Part shown: positions 47,001 through 58,849 of the stretch, piece after piece | Position numbering within the stretch: position 1 is the stretch's first letter | Layout: every line of letters starts with the position of its first letter | Program-made: the position numbers and the translations under genes | The notes under the pieces: model-generated | Databases searched by the model: none | What the model was told of the DNA's origin: nothing | What the model saw: only the letters and a program-made list of their open reading frames with translations | Source: Blastomyces gilchristii SLH14081 | Lineage: Eukaryota > Ascomycota > Eurotiomycetes > Onygenales > Ajellomycetaceae | Reading direction: 5' to 3' | Length of the DNA stretch: 64,000 nucleotides | Assembly: GCF_000003855.2 (NCBI RefSeq) | Contig: NW_003101654.1 | Coordinates: 34,407-98,406 of the forward strand

Positions 47001-48625
47001 ACTAAAAGAGAGTAGAGTAGAATCTAATCACTATTATCAGACAGTAGATTATAACTATTCTGAAAAGTAGGAATCTCAACTGCTTATATTATATCTAGTT
47101 TATCATCAGAGTCATTTCTCAATTCTCTAATCTTAACAGAAGTTTGAGAATTCAAATTATATTTACATTTAGCTGGAGAATTGAAGTTTGAAGATTTAGA
47201 TAGTTAAGAGTTTCTTCTTTTTAAGCTTACAGTTATGAGTTTATCAGCTTGACTATTCTCTTCAGTTCTAGATTTGTTTTAAGCTTCATCTTTTCTTCAG
47301 TTCTTTTAAGTTCTTGAAGTAAACATACATTCTTTTAAGCTAGATGCATGTTTTTCTTTGCAATTAGAGCATTTAAGTAGAGTATATTGATATATTTCAT
47401 CTCTTTTTAAGCATGTTTCATATTTATGCTCACTAGTTTTGTTATCTCTGATATAGAATGCACATTTTGAGTCTCTGAAACAGAAGATTGTAAAGTATTC
47501 ATATCTTTGACAGTTTGAACACTGTGTTTGAGCTTTGAGATTCATTCTTAAGTCTTTGTATTCATGAACTCTCATTTTCAAATCTGCTACTCTTACTTCA
47601 GAGATCTTTAACTATTCAAGTATTTTTATATATACTAGAACAGAGACATTTCTTCTGCTTTGTCTGAACTCAATTAAATTTAGTCATACAGACTCTTTTC
47701 TCAGTTGAATAGAGTTGTATTTTTCTAATTTATTTTTGAGAAGTAGCATTCTCTCTTCACAGTCAAAAATTTCAACTGAAATATCATGAAGAATGAATTT
47801 ATCTCACTTTTCATCTCTCTCAGATAGAATTATTGTGTTTAATAAAGATTCTACTGCTAATTTTCAGAGATTCTCATTCTGAATAAGGAATTCTGCACTA
47901 AATTCAGACATTGTAGTCAGAATAATACAGTTTCTAAAGAAGAATTACTTAATTGAAGCTATAACTGATTTTTAAACTTCAATATCAGTTATTAACTGAG
48001 AAAAGAACTGCTGATTAATTTCATTTCTAATTCTGAAAATAAGATTTGAGTTTAGCTTGTTTCTTTGCAAGATGCTCTGATTTAAGACTTTAAGAATAAG
48101 TCTTCTATTTCTGAAGATGTGAAAGTTTTTCTTCTTTTATATTTTTTTCTCCATCTTTCTATCAATAGAAGTATGAGTATTATTCTTCTCAGTTTTCTCA
48201 GGATTTTAAGCATGTTTTGAGATAGCAGATTTAGAGACAGCAGATTCAGCTGCTTGAGCATATATTTTCTTCTGATTCAAAGAAGAAGAAGAAGTAGAAA
48301 AGAAGAAAGAAGAGCAAGATGAGAAGTCAGTGATTGTACTAGAAATTTTCAATATTTTTTAAACTGTGTTTGAAATTCTGAGTTTGAACTTGATCATCTT
48401 CTATAGTTGTCTAGTCTGAGCATGAAGAATTAACAGAACTTCTTCATTTATCTCACTCAGATACTACTTTTCAAGAATCTTGCTTACTTTTTCAAGTTTC
48501 TGTATTTCAAGAACTTGTTATTTCTCTATTTCTTCTTTCTTTCTTCTCTTCAGAATTTCAATCTCAGAAATAGTATTTGAGAAAGCATCTTTTTTCACAT
48601 TAACTGAGTGAATTTTTAAACTCAT
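46997..48625 (-). pseudogene. LINE L4 ORF1 (gag-like), degenerate
   Basis: N-terminal coiled-coil-like segment near 48400-48620, then the central block. The best-kept part is 47306-47581: MKMRVHEYKDLRMNLKAQ, CSNCQRYEYF-x4-F (last Cys replaced by Phe), CAFYIRDNKTSEHK, and CSNCKEKH-x6-C. Zinc-knuckle spacing equals that of L1 and L2. ORF1 proteins of this type coat the LINE RNA. Confidence 0.85.
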
Positions 48626-50291
48626 TATTCTCACTCAATGAGAAGTTAGTCAGACTGTTTCAATTGAGATATATATTAAACTCTTTTGAAAAGTTGATCA
48701 GACTGTTTCAATTAAGAGGTTTCTAAGTCTGTTTTCAATTGAAAAGTTGATTAGACTGTTTCAAAAGAAGAATAAAAGACTTTTATGTATAAAATACCTG
48801 ATTTTTTTCACACTAGTTCAGTAACTAGATTAGATTTTTGAACAGAATCTAATAAACTAAAATTAATTTTTAAGATAAATTAATAAAATCTTTGTAATCT
48901 CTTTCTTGAGATACAGTGAGAAAAACTATAATATCAATTAATAATAAATCAGATAATATGACAGTTTTTAAGAGAAAAACTGACAAAAAATAAATCAATT
49001 TTTTGCAGAGAAATTGATTAAAACTATTCAATTTTATTCTAAATCATTCAATTCTTCTCACACAACAAGTGTGCAACTCAAATCAGTTAATAAAGAGTAT
49101 AAAAAATAATTAAGTATTAATGATAGCTCTTCAGTCACTGAAAAATAATTCTTACTTAAAAGAATATGAAATTATGACAGAAAACAGCTCTGTTTTTAAT
49201 TCTTTGTAAGAATATTATATAAAATTCAGAGAAAAATATCTTACTTTTTTAAGAGAAGTAAAAAACTATTTCTAAGATCTTTTTTTTTATATATTATCTG
49301 CTGCAGAAGAATGAGATAGAAACTACTAAGATATATATTACTATATACTGTCTATCAAGACTTTTTCTCTTCAGAGTCTTGATATTATAGAGAATATAAG
49401 TCTGTTTCTATATAATAATATAAATATTATCAGCAGAATGTAGAGAAACTGGTTATTTATATCTCAAAATAGAAGACTTTGTCAATGATTATATCAATAT
49501 AGAGTTAATTCTCAAATTCAATAGAAATCTAGTATTGCTGTTCTCAATCTCTTACAGAATCTATTGAATATTGAGATATTAAAACTAGATTTAATATATC
49601 TCACTATACAGAGATCAAAGGCTCAGTCAGATCTTGAAATATACTGATTTTATAGTTGTTGTATCTGTCAATTATGTATCAAATACAGTTACTGAGATAT
49701 CTTTTTGTACTTTTCTGTCAGAGATAAGCCAGATTGAGAGAGGTGGTACAAGAATGAGACTTGATATTGATGTCTAGATACACTGAAGACAGACTGTGAA
49801 GATTGCACTTCAGAAGTGACTGTTGATTATATACTTGATATTATCATTGAGATATCTTTTTGTATTTTTCTGCTGAGAATGGGCCAGATTAGAAAGAATG
49901 ATATGAGAGTGAGACTTGGCATTGATGTTTTGAAACATCAAAGATGGACAGGGTTTTCACAGAAATTACTTCTCAGATATCTCCACAACTACAGATCAGA
50001 GATCTTCCAAAATTGAGAAGATTGATGCATATGGCTAGGTCTCTTCACCTTACAATTTGTATGGCAATTTGGCCCGGGGTTGTGGTGTGATAGGGGAGAA
50101 TGGGGGATAATCCCACACAGGAGTTTCAAACAATGTCTGGTTCACGTTTGGCTGGATAACTCCACCACCACACAGGGTATGCAGTCGGCGATGGGGCCAG
50201 AATGCTTGTATGATCGAGGGCTTTTCGATGGATCTATCAGCGGGTTCTTATTCGAAAAATCGAGCGAGTTCGTGGTGGAGCGGTTGGCTGG
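48626..50291 (-). promoter_or_regulatory. LINE L4 5' leader with two tandem units and GC-rich 5' end
   Basis: Tandem units at about 49696 and 49851 (155-bp spacing). The terminal ~230 bp (50060-50291) keep GGCCCGGGG, GAATGGGGGATAATCCC, GTCGGCGATGGGGCC and GATCGAGC. These are largely absent from the rest of the element. Confidence 0.62.
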
Positions 50292-50318
50292 ATAGGTCTT
50301 ATATAACAACGAGAAAAA
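50292..50318 (-). repeat. Gypsy-1 LTR scrap
   Basis: ATAGGTCTTATATAACAA and the next bases match the reverse complement of the Gypsy-1 LTR at about 58777-58802. It is trapped between L4 and L5. Confidence 0.6.
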
Positions 50319-50862
50319 CATTGAGAGAAGTATGATCTAAATCAATTAAATATGAGATTCTTATTCTCAACTGAGACAGGAATTAAATACTTAATAGACT
50401 TTCTATCAGAAACTCAAGCAGCTACAAGAAAATGACTAAATTCAGAATTATCTCAATATGAAGAGGAGGAAATCAATCAGATATAGTCGGTTAAAACAGT
50501 TATATACTATCTTTTAATAATTTGTTTTGTTACAGTCTCTCTTTACTTTATCTTTTTCTTTCAATTTCTTTCTATCTATCTATTTAATGTGTCTATCTTT
50601 AAGACTGTGTTCTCTTTTCCTTTGTCATGATATTGTCAAATAGTTTCAAAGTATCAGAAGATGTTAAAACACTGCAATTTGTAAACAGTTTTTGTATTCT
50701 GAGCTGGAATTTTCTGATTTTGTATATCTGAAATTGATGAATGTATAATAGTTAACTTTACAGATATAGGAAAAACTCTGAGAACTAAAAGTTCTCAGGT
50801 AGATGTCATAGTCTCTGACTGCATACATCTATAATTGAAGAATAATAATAATAATAATAATG
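50319..50862 (+). mobile_element. 5'-truncated LINE copy L5
   Basis: Homology to L2 begins at GAGAAGTATGATCTAA (the last ~50 codons of ORF2) and runs through the whole 3' UTR to (AAT)n at 50842-50862. Five-prime truncation with an intact tail is the usual product of target-primed reverse transcription. The target duplication is not evident. Confidence 0.88.
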
Positions 50863-51199
50863 ATTATTCACATATTATCTTCTTATTAGAAACAGTTATT
50901 TATCAAGAGATATCTAAACATGTAACAATGCATAAGAAAGAGAAACAGTTAAGCAGATACTAAGTTCTCAGATAGAAACTTACTCATCAGTCACTCTGAC
51001 CCTGTAATAAGATTTTACAAAGAGAATATCAGTGAAAGACCTGATAGTTCTGATACTCAGATATATGAGATATTCATACAATTACACTTCTTCAGATTTC
51101 ACAGATATCACACATTCAATAAATGATATAATCATGTCTAACAATAATATAAGAGAACCCTCGAGTGTGAGTATAGACATGATATCACAGTGGCTTTAA

Positions 51200-52260
51200 G
51201 TAATGTTGAAACTATAATAACAACAGATAGCTAACATGCATGCCACTCAACAACTTCAATATGAAGGAATTCAATAATTAATTCATGCAACTCCAGCACC
51301 TATAAAAGCACTGAAAGAATGCTTAGATATTCCTGCATATTTTGATGCTTCTGATCTCACTCTCTACTCATCATGAAGAATGGAAATGCTCATGAAACTG
51401 AGTGTTAATGAAGATGTCATCAGTTCACTAATCAATCAAGATTGATATATCAATGAATGATTGAAGAATTGCATGAAACAGAAGATTCATTCATGAATTA
51501 AAGTATGTGAACCAGTGTTGTGAATATCTGACAACATTATCAAACATCTTGATATTCTGTTCTAAGACACTATCATACAACAGAAAGCATTAGATTGATT
51601 ACAGAGTATCTGATAGAGAAATACTTCTCTTACAACATTCATCCCTGACTTTGACATCAAAATCTTAGAAGCAGGTAATCAATCTTGAGAGAATTGAATG
51701 AAGATTAGTATGCTCAAGAAGATATTAACTTTCAAACTCTTACAGACCCTTATAAGCATAAATGAAGACTTAACTTATGAAGACTTCTGCACACAGCTCT
51801 GAACATTGAATAACTGTCTTATCAAGCTCAAGAGTATACAGAACAGTAACAGAAGATATTATATCTCAGTCACTCATACACTCATACTGAAGATTAACAA
51901 TGATTCAGATATCATGAATTGAGTAGACTCAAATGTCTACACATAAGCAAGAGTCTCTGTCATTTAAACTGGCTTCTGAGTTCCTGGAATCACTTCTGAA
52001 GAAGTTGCTGACTGATGTCAATAAGAAGTGTGTATCAACTGTAACTGATTGAGACACATTGCTTTCAACTATCAATCAGCCTATGTGCCTTCTCACTCAA
52101 AGAATGAATCAGTGCCTGTCCATGTCAATCATGTTACATTAGAGATGGATTCAGAAGAGAACTATGAGAATGTCTTAATAAAACAGGGAAAAGATTAGCT
52201 TCTGTTCAAATTTATAAACAGAAGCTTGAAGAGATCATATAATAATAATTTAAAAAGAAA
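51200..52260 (+). pseudogene. Gypsy-1a gag relic
   Basis: Position upstream of protease, and a degenerate zinc knuckle CINCNWLRHIAFNY near 52030. The first two Cys and the His are present and the final Cys is read as Tyr. The upstream region is broken by stops but homologous to the minus-strand sequence 62700-63400 in copy b. Confidence 0.7.
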
Positions 52261-52575
52261 ATGACAATGAATGCAATTCTTGTATCTACTATGATAGATA
52301 ATATGTATAATATGAAAGTCATAATAGACAGCGGTCTATGTCATTATACAATGATTAAATCTTCAATTATAAGATGTTATAACCTTCAGTATATTCTCTT
52401 ATCAAGATCTCAACTTCTCACAGAATTTGATAATTCAAAAGACATTCACACTCATTACATGATGAAACTAAACATAGATATTGAAGAACATCAATGTGAA
52501 GAACATCAATGTGAAGATGTCTATGGATACAAAGTTGAGAATCTTGACTATAATCTCATGCTAGAACTTGCCTGA
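52261..52575 (+). pseudogene. Gypsy-1a aspartic protease region
   Basis: 104-codon open block. VIIDSGLCHYTMIKSS carries the Asp-Ser-Gly of retropepsins near residue 22. A short EEHQCEEHQCED duplication (two 15-bp units) lies near the end. It would mature the Gag-Pol polyprotein. The open block ends at TGA at a likely Trp position, so it is part of a longer broken frame, and the apparent start is not meaningful. Confidence 0.72.
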
Positions 52576-52579
52576 CTAT

Positions 52580-54300
52580 CTGAACAAAGAATCTTATTAA
52601 ATGCTTAAAACAGGACCTTAATATTCTCTAATAATAATAGAATTCACAAAGATGATATTCACAAGACTATCAATCTTACACAGATCTCTGTCAATGCTTA
52701 TAAAATACTCTGAAAAATAAGTCATTATCAAAACTGCTGACAAAGTCACTGATAGCAGAATCATGTATCAATCTATTTCATCAGTCTGACTGATATTAAG
52801 AAAGCTCTAGAAAAGTTATTCTGTACTATAATAACAGATTCTCACATGAAACTCTCTTAATAATATCATGAATATGTAGATATCTTGTGATAAGATAATA
52901 TTATGAATATATCTTCTTTACAAGACTCAGGAGTAAATCATAGTGTCAAGTTAGAAAAGAAGAATAATAAGAACTCTGAGTCACTGTGAGACTCTCTTTA
53001 TAATATGTCTTGAGATAAACTTCTTCTTCTTCAGAAGACACTCAATGATCTGTTAAATAAGAAATTCATATATATTAGAAACTCTTCTACTGCAGCTTCT
53101 ATTCTCTTTACAAAGAAGTCAGATGAAGAACTCTGATTCTGTGTGAACTACTGAGATCTGAACAGATTGATAAAGAAAGATTGTTATTTCTTATCTCTTA
53201 TCAATGAAACTCTAGCATATATCAGACAAGCTCAATGATTTACAAAGCTAGATATTATTACTGCATTTCATAAGATTTGTATCACTGAAGAAGATGAATA
53301 ACTTACAGCATTTCAAACATATTATAATCTCTTTGAATAAGTAGTCACACTCTTTGAACTGACTAACACTCTCAGTACATTTCAGAAGTATATTAACTGA
53401 GTACTCTGAGATTTTCTTAATAAGTTTGCATCTGCTTATCTAGATGATATTCTTATCTGCATTGATGAATTCAGAAAAGAGTATCAAGATTATGTGTGAA
53501 GAATATTATAATAAATACAAGAAGCAGAACTATCAATTGATATTAACAAGAGTGATTTTAAAGTTAAAAGTACTAAATACTTAGATTTTATCATAGAAGC
53601 TGATAAGAAGATTTGAATCAATTCTGAGAAGATTTCTGTCATTCTGAATATGAAGCTTCATGTACTGTGAAAGATGTATGAAGCTTTATTAAATTCGCTA
53701 ACTTCTATCCGTGATTTATATAAAACTTCTCAGATATTGTGAGATCACTTATAGAACTCACTAAGAAAGACTTAGTATTTCAATAATCAGTGAACACTGA
53801 AGCTGCATTTATACAGATAAAGAAGATATTCATTAATATCTCTCTACTGATAACATTCAATTCTGATTATAAGACAGTTGTTAAAGCTGATTTCTCTGAC
53901 TATATCATGGAAGAAGCTATATTATAATACGATAATGAAGATATCTTATAATTATATATCTTCATATCTAAGAAACTGAGTTCTACTGAATACAATTATG
54001 AGATCTATGATAAGAAACTTCTCATAATTGTACACTGTTTAGAAGAATAAGACTCTGAACTCTGAAGTATCTCTGAATTTGAGATAATTACAGATTATAA
54101 GAATCTTAATTACTTCATAACTATCTGTAAACTCACTGAATAATAGATATGATAATTCAAGTTTCTAAACTGCTTTCATTTTACAATACACTACTGCTCT
54201 AACAGTCAGAACTTGATAACAGATACTCTCTCATGATGAGAGTAAGATATATCATTCAATATAACAGATACTCACTGAATGAACTGAGAGTATCAGCTCT
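52580..54300 (+). pseudogene. Gypsy-1a reverse transcriptase and RNase H
   Basis: RT: NKKFIYIRNSSTAASILFTKKSDEE (about 53060), FTKLDIITAFHKI (about 53240), and the intact catalytic box AYLDDILIC (about 53430-53460). RNase H: KADFSDYIMEEALL (53885), [19 protein letters not shown] (about 53995), ITDYKNL (about 54090). RT copies the RNA and RNase H removes it. TGA and TAA stops interrupt the frame although the YLDD box survives. Confidence 0.87.
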
Positions 54301-54519
54301 TAAATCTGAAGATACTAGTTGATCAAGATGAAACAGCTCATGATACTGTACATGCTTCTTCAATTAGAACTGTCACTGATATCTCAACTTCTTCTGAATC
54401 TACATTAGATGAACTATGATATACAGTAGCTTAAACTGATGAACTTCTTTAAGCACTCACTGAAGCTGTATGACAAGAAGCATCTCAATTTTCCTCAGAA
54501 CTACATATAAGAACTGATA

Positions 54520-55205
54520 TCTTAGAATGTTCAATTGATGATAATAATACTCTATAATTCTGTGAATGATACTGAGTCTCTCACTCTGAACTCTTATACA
54601 CTCAGATAATATAAGAGATGCATGACTCTCATATAACTGATTATTCAGATTATAAATAACTGTATAGAATGATCTTCTGAGAGTTCTACTGATCTGAGAT
54701 ATTAAACAGCATCAGATGCTTTATCTGAAACTGCAACTACTGTTCTTCTATTATTTTATAAAAGAACTGTAGAAAAGATCTACTGAAATCACTTAATATC
54801 TCTGATAGAATTTAATAAGATATAGTGATTAACTTCACTATTAATCTATCTAAGAGTAAGAATTGTAAGAACATTATGATTATTGTTAACTGACTAAGTA
54901 AAGATACAATATTGAAATCTTGTAATAAGATAAATGCTGAACAAGTTACTGAAGCCTTCTTATAAACATCATTCTATCAGATATATAAGTTGCTGAGATC
55001 TATTATATCAGACTGAGACTGTCACTTTATAAGCACTCTCTGAACAAGAATCTGTCAAGTTCTCAAGATTATACACTGTTTATTCACTGTTTATCACTCT
55101 GAGACTAATGATACATCTGAACAGATAATTCAGACTGTAAAGAATTATCTTCATAAGTTCTATAATTACTTATAAGATGATTAGTATGACTTTCTTCTAC
55201 ACACA
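54520..55205 (+). pseudogene. Gypsy-1a integrase, part 1
   Basis: Zinc-binding HHCC region MHDSHITDYSDYK ... RCFIWNCNYC (about 54615-54750), then core blocks INFTINLSKSKN, KINAEQVTEAFL (about 54930) and SDWDCHFISTLWTR (about 55005, second Asp). It is cut at 55205 by LINE L6; the remainder is at 57828. Confidence 0.8.
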
Positions 55206-57431
55206 TGATCAAATAGAAGGTAGAAAACAATGTTCTGCAATTGACACTGTTCTCTCAGTTATTCATGATGTTCAAGTAGCAAAGCATGAAGGCCTGGTCT
55301 CAACTGCAGTTTTTATTGACATAAAAGATGCATTTGATCATGTTTCAAAGTCTAAGATGATTCAAACTTTGAAGATGTTAAAACTGTCACTTTCTCTAAT
55401 AAAATGAGTTGATTGTTTCATGTCTAAAAGAATTATACAACTATTCTTTGATGGAAGAAAACAAGATAAAACTGAGATAAAAATAGGAGTATCACAAGAA
55501 TCTCCAATCTCTCCTGTTTTATTTGCAATATACACCGCGTATTTATTCAAGAATAGAGAGATGAAAATAGTGAGATCTTCAAGTTATGTAGATGATATTG
55601 ATCTACTCTACAGTTCAAGAACAATCAAAGAGAATTTAGAAGTGATTGAGAAAGCAGCAAAGAAAATCTTTGTTAGAGCAGATATCAATCTAATTCAATT
55701 TGATATGAATAAAACTGAGTTAATTCACTTTTTTCTCAGATTTAATGAGAAAGAACTAAGTCTAACTCTTCTGAATAAAGAGATTAAACCCAGTTTGAAT
55801 GTCAAATGACTAGGAGTATGATTAAACTCCAAGTTGAATTTTAAATATCATATTCAACAAAGAGTCATCAAGGCAGAGAGACTACTGAATAGTATAATCA
55901 GACTATTAAATACTGAGAGAGGTCTATCTTTCCAGGCAATGAGACAGTTATACATAGCCTGTATTATCTCAGTAGCTGATTATGAAGTTCAAGTTTAGTG
56001 GAACAATCAAGATAACTTCACTGAACTGTTTCAAAGTCTATAAAACAGAGCTTTGAGAAGAATTCTGAGAGCATTCAAATCATCTCCTATTAAAACAATG
56101 AAAATTGAAGCCTTAATTCCACCTCCTGCTATTCAATTTGAAAAGGCCTGTATGAACTATGCTCTGAGAGTCATAAAGATGAGCTCAAATTATATAATCA
56201 GAGAAAGAGTCTCTTCTTCATTTTCACCAGTTAACTCAGGAAATGAACTGGATTGAAATAGATTTCTTGATTGAAATGAGAATAATGCTTTAAAGAAAAT
56301 GCTCTCTCAACTGTATAGACTATGTTCACTTATTAAGAATCAATTTTATTTATTAAATGTTGAGAAAATTGATCATGAGAAGATATCTCTCTGAAGAGAA
56401 AAGCTGAAATCTCTCATAGACTTATAAATAAGTGAACTATCTAAAGAGAGAGAATATGAACAGTATTTGAAGAAGATCTCTACAATCAATATAAAAGACT
56501 CTATTCTGATTTACTCAGATGGCTCAAAAAATGAGAATTTGAATAGATTAGATGCAGGCATTGCTTATACTGAAGATAATATCAATTTTATCTCAGATTT
56601 CTGAAATTTAGGCTGTGAATCTGAAGTCTTTGATGCTGAACTATTTGCAATAGTGAAAGCTTTCAAACTCATTGAAATAAAATCTCATAAAAGAGGAAAT
56701 AGTTTGAAAGAGATATGAATATTCTCTGATAGTCAAGCTGCTTTAAAAAGACTTAGAAATAATCAGATTCATAATGATCAAATGAATCTTGACCTGATTT
56801 TAAACTCTGTTTTGAAAATTCAAAAGAGAAGAACATTTAAACTGATAATTCATCTGCATTGAGTTCCTGCTCATATGAATATTCATGGCAATGAATTGGC
56901 TGAATCAGCTGTAAAAAAGAGTTCAGAATTAAGCAGCTCTATTCAAAAAACAGTGTTCTGATCTTTCATAAAGAGAAAGATAAAAGAATCTTGTTTAGAC
57001 AAGTGAAATGAAAGCTGGCAGAAACAAAAGAAGAGTATACATTATTCAAGATTTGAAACAAAACCCAAGTGAAAATCTTGTTCAATTAAATGTAAAAAGA
57101 AAATATTCTCATCTATAATACAGCTGAAACTAGGACATGGCTATTTCAAATCTTATATACAAAGATTTGATGATAGATTTGCTCAATAGAATGCTTATTC
57201 TGCAATACAAATGAGAATCCTGAGTATATTGTAATGCACTGTTCATTATACAATAGTCTCAGAGCCAGATTAAAGAAGAAGTATGATTTAAATCAATTAA
57301 ATATGAGGTTCTTATTCTCAACTGAGACAGGACTTAAATACTTAATAGACTTTCTATCAGAAACTCAAGTAGCTACAAGAAAATGGCTCAACTCAGAAGT
57401 ATCTGAATATGAAGAGATGAAAATTGATTAG
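55206..57431 (+). pseudogene. LINE L6 partial ORF2: RT core, RNase H, zinc motif
   Basis: RT: KQCSAIDTVLSVIHDVQ, TAVFIDIKDAFDHVSK, VSQESPISPVLFAIYTAYLF, and an intact active site YVDDIDLLYS (about 55585). Former Trp positions at 55807 and 55819 read TGA. RNase H: YSDGSKNENLNRLDAGIAY (about 56512), DAELFAIVKAF and FSDSQAALKRL, with catalytic acids retained. The C-terminus 57234-57431 is shifted by one base relative to the rest (deletion near 57180). Because its catalytic residues are unmutated, it is the best guide to the ancestral protein. Confidence 0.92.
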
Positions 57432-57817
57432 ATATAGTCTGTTAAAACAGCTATAAACTATCTTTTAATAATTTTATTTTGTTATAGTCTCTCTTTACTG
57501 TACTTGTTTCTTTCTGTTCTTTTCTATCTATCTATTTAATGTGTCTATCTTTAAGACTATGTTCTCTTTTTCTTTGTCATGATATTTTCAAATGCTTTCA
57601 AAGTATTAATAGGTGTTGAAATACTGCAATTTGTAAACAGTTTTTGTATTCTGGGCTGGAATTTTCTGATTTTGCATATCTGAAATTGATAAGTGTATAA
57701 TAGTTGACTCTATAGATATAGGAAAAACCCTGAGAACTAAAGATTCTCAGATAAATGTCATAGTCTCTGACTGCATACATCTATAATTGAAGAATAATAA
57801 TATATAATAATAATATC
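55206..57817 (+). mobile_element. 5'-truncated LINE copy L6, youngest LINE in the window
   Basis: Starts inside the RT domain and ends in an (AAT)n-type tail. It is flanked by exact 10-bp repeats TCTACACACA (55196-55205 and 57818-57827). The uninterrupted site is seen in Gypsy-1c near 31103 (TTCTTCTACATACAGAG). It keeps more GG, CC and CG than L2 or L4. Confidence 0.93.
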
Positions 57818-57827
57818 TCTACACACA

Positions 57828-58524
57828 GAGATTACTATCAACAGTTAAATGTTATTTTAACAGATATAAGTCTGTCTTTCTTACATATGAATATTATATA
57901 AAAGTGTTGAATCTTCTAGAGACTATACAGTTCACACTGCACCTCTGCAGTCTGATTCAGATCACTGATAATATTGTAATAAAGCTTCAAGATACCTGCA
58001 ACTGAGCAGAGATCTTTATAATAACTGTGAAATAAGACTAAGAAGATTAAATTAATATCTGACAAGATCTCACAGAGCAGTATAAGATAGAAGATCTTAT
58101 GTGATTGAATCTCAAGAATATATGAACTACATATTCATCTCATATACTAGATTATCATTATATTAAGTATAAAGTGATAGAAGTTCTAGATAGTCATAAC
58201 TACTGTCTTAACACATCATCAGAGATTCATGATGCCTTCTTCACAAGCTTACTCTGTCACACTGTCACTGACTCATTTTCTTCTCAACTGACTTCTGATT
58301 GACAGTTATCAGAAATCATAGAAGAAGACAATGAACTTGAGTTAGAGATTGAAGATATTCTTGATAAGAGACCCTGCAGCTGCAGTCAATAATATCTTGT
58401 GAAATGAGTTAGCTATAATTGCTCAATCTGAACTCTGAGCTTCACATTATGTGAGACAGCAGCTTTTGACTGATAGGAACTACGTGCCTGTGACTCTATA
58501 TCACTTCTAGAAAGAAGGAACTAA
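57828..58524 (+). pseudogene. Gypsy-1a integrase C-terminus and chromodomain
   Basis: Resumes Gypsy-1 after L6. A chromodomain-like tail is at about 58325-58460: NELELEIEDILDKR then YLVKWVSYN, the hallmark of chromoviral integrases that read histone marks. Frames change several times. Confidence 0.78.
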
Positions 58525-58838
58525 TGTGGCAGGCTGCGCCCGATCAATCATATAGACTATTTCATTACACTTCACAGATTTCTACTGTTCTAATTCTCAG
58601 TTACTTCACAGATTTCTACGGTTCTGATTCTCAGTTGCTGATCCTCGGCTGAAAACCTGCAGAATTCCTATTCTTTCACCTCAAAGCTTCACTGTGTACG
58701 CCACCGCATACACGTATAAATATTCACTTCAATCACTGATTCTCACACTTTCTCTTTCTTTCCTTCTCTAACATTTTTCTCTTTGTTATATAAGACCTAT
58801 CAGTATAATACCGATCTATTCGGCGTAGGCCTCTTACA
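58525..58838 (+). repeat. Gypsy-1 LTR, 314 bp (copy a, 3' LTR)
   Basis: Starts TGTGGCAGGCTGCGCCCGAT, ends GCGTAGGCCTCTTACA. A TATA-like TTATATAAGACC lies near 58787 with possible U3/R features downstream. The same length as 31804-32117 and better preserved. Confidence 0.9.
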
Positions 58839-58849
58839 CACATCAAGTC

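Larger units (their letters stand above)
42688..50291 (-). mobile_element. Full-length LINE copy L4 (Tad1/I-like), about 7.6 kb
   Basis: Minus-strand counterpart of L2: (ATT)n tail complement at 42688-42705, 3' UTR, ORF2 (47000 to about 43060), ORF1 (about 48625-46997), 5' leader, and the longest preserved 5' end (CCAGCCAACCGCTCCACCAC at 50291). All landmarks match L2. Many stops make it inactive. No clear target duplication. Confidence 0.92.
50863..58838 (+). mobile_element. Gypsy-1 chromovirus, copy a, interrupted by LINE L6
   Basis: Internal region starts at about 50863 beside L5 (its 5' LTR is missing). It runs through gag, protease, RT, RNase H, integrase (split by L6) and chromodomain, to the 3' LTR at 58525-58838. 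Copy b (58841-63980) is its inverted homologue and shows that the internal region should begin right after an LTR. Broken by many stops. Confidence 0.88.
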
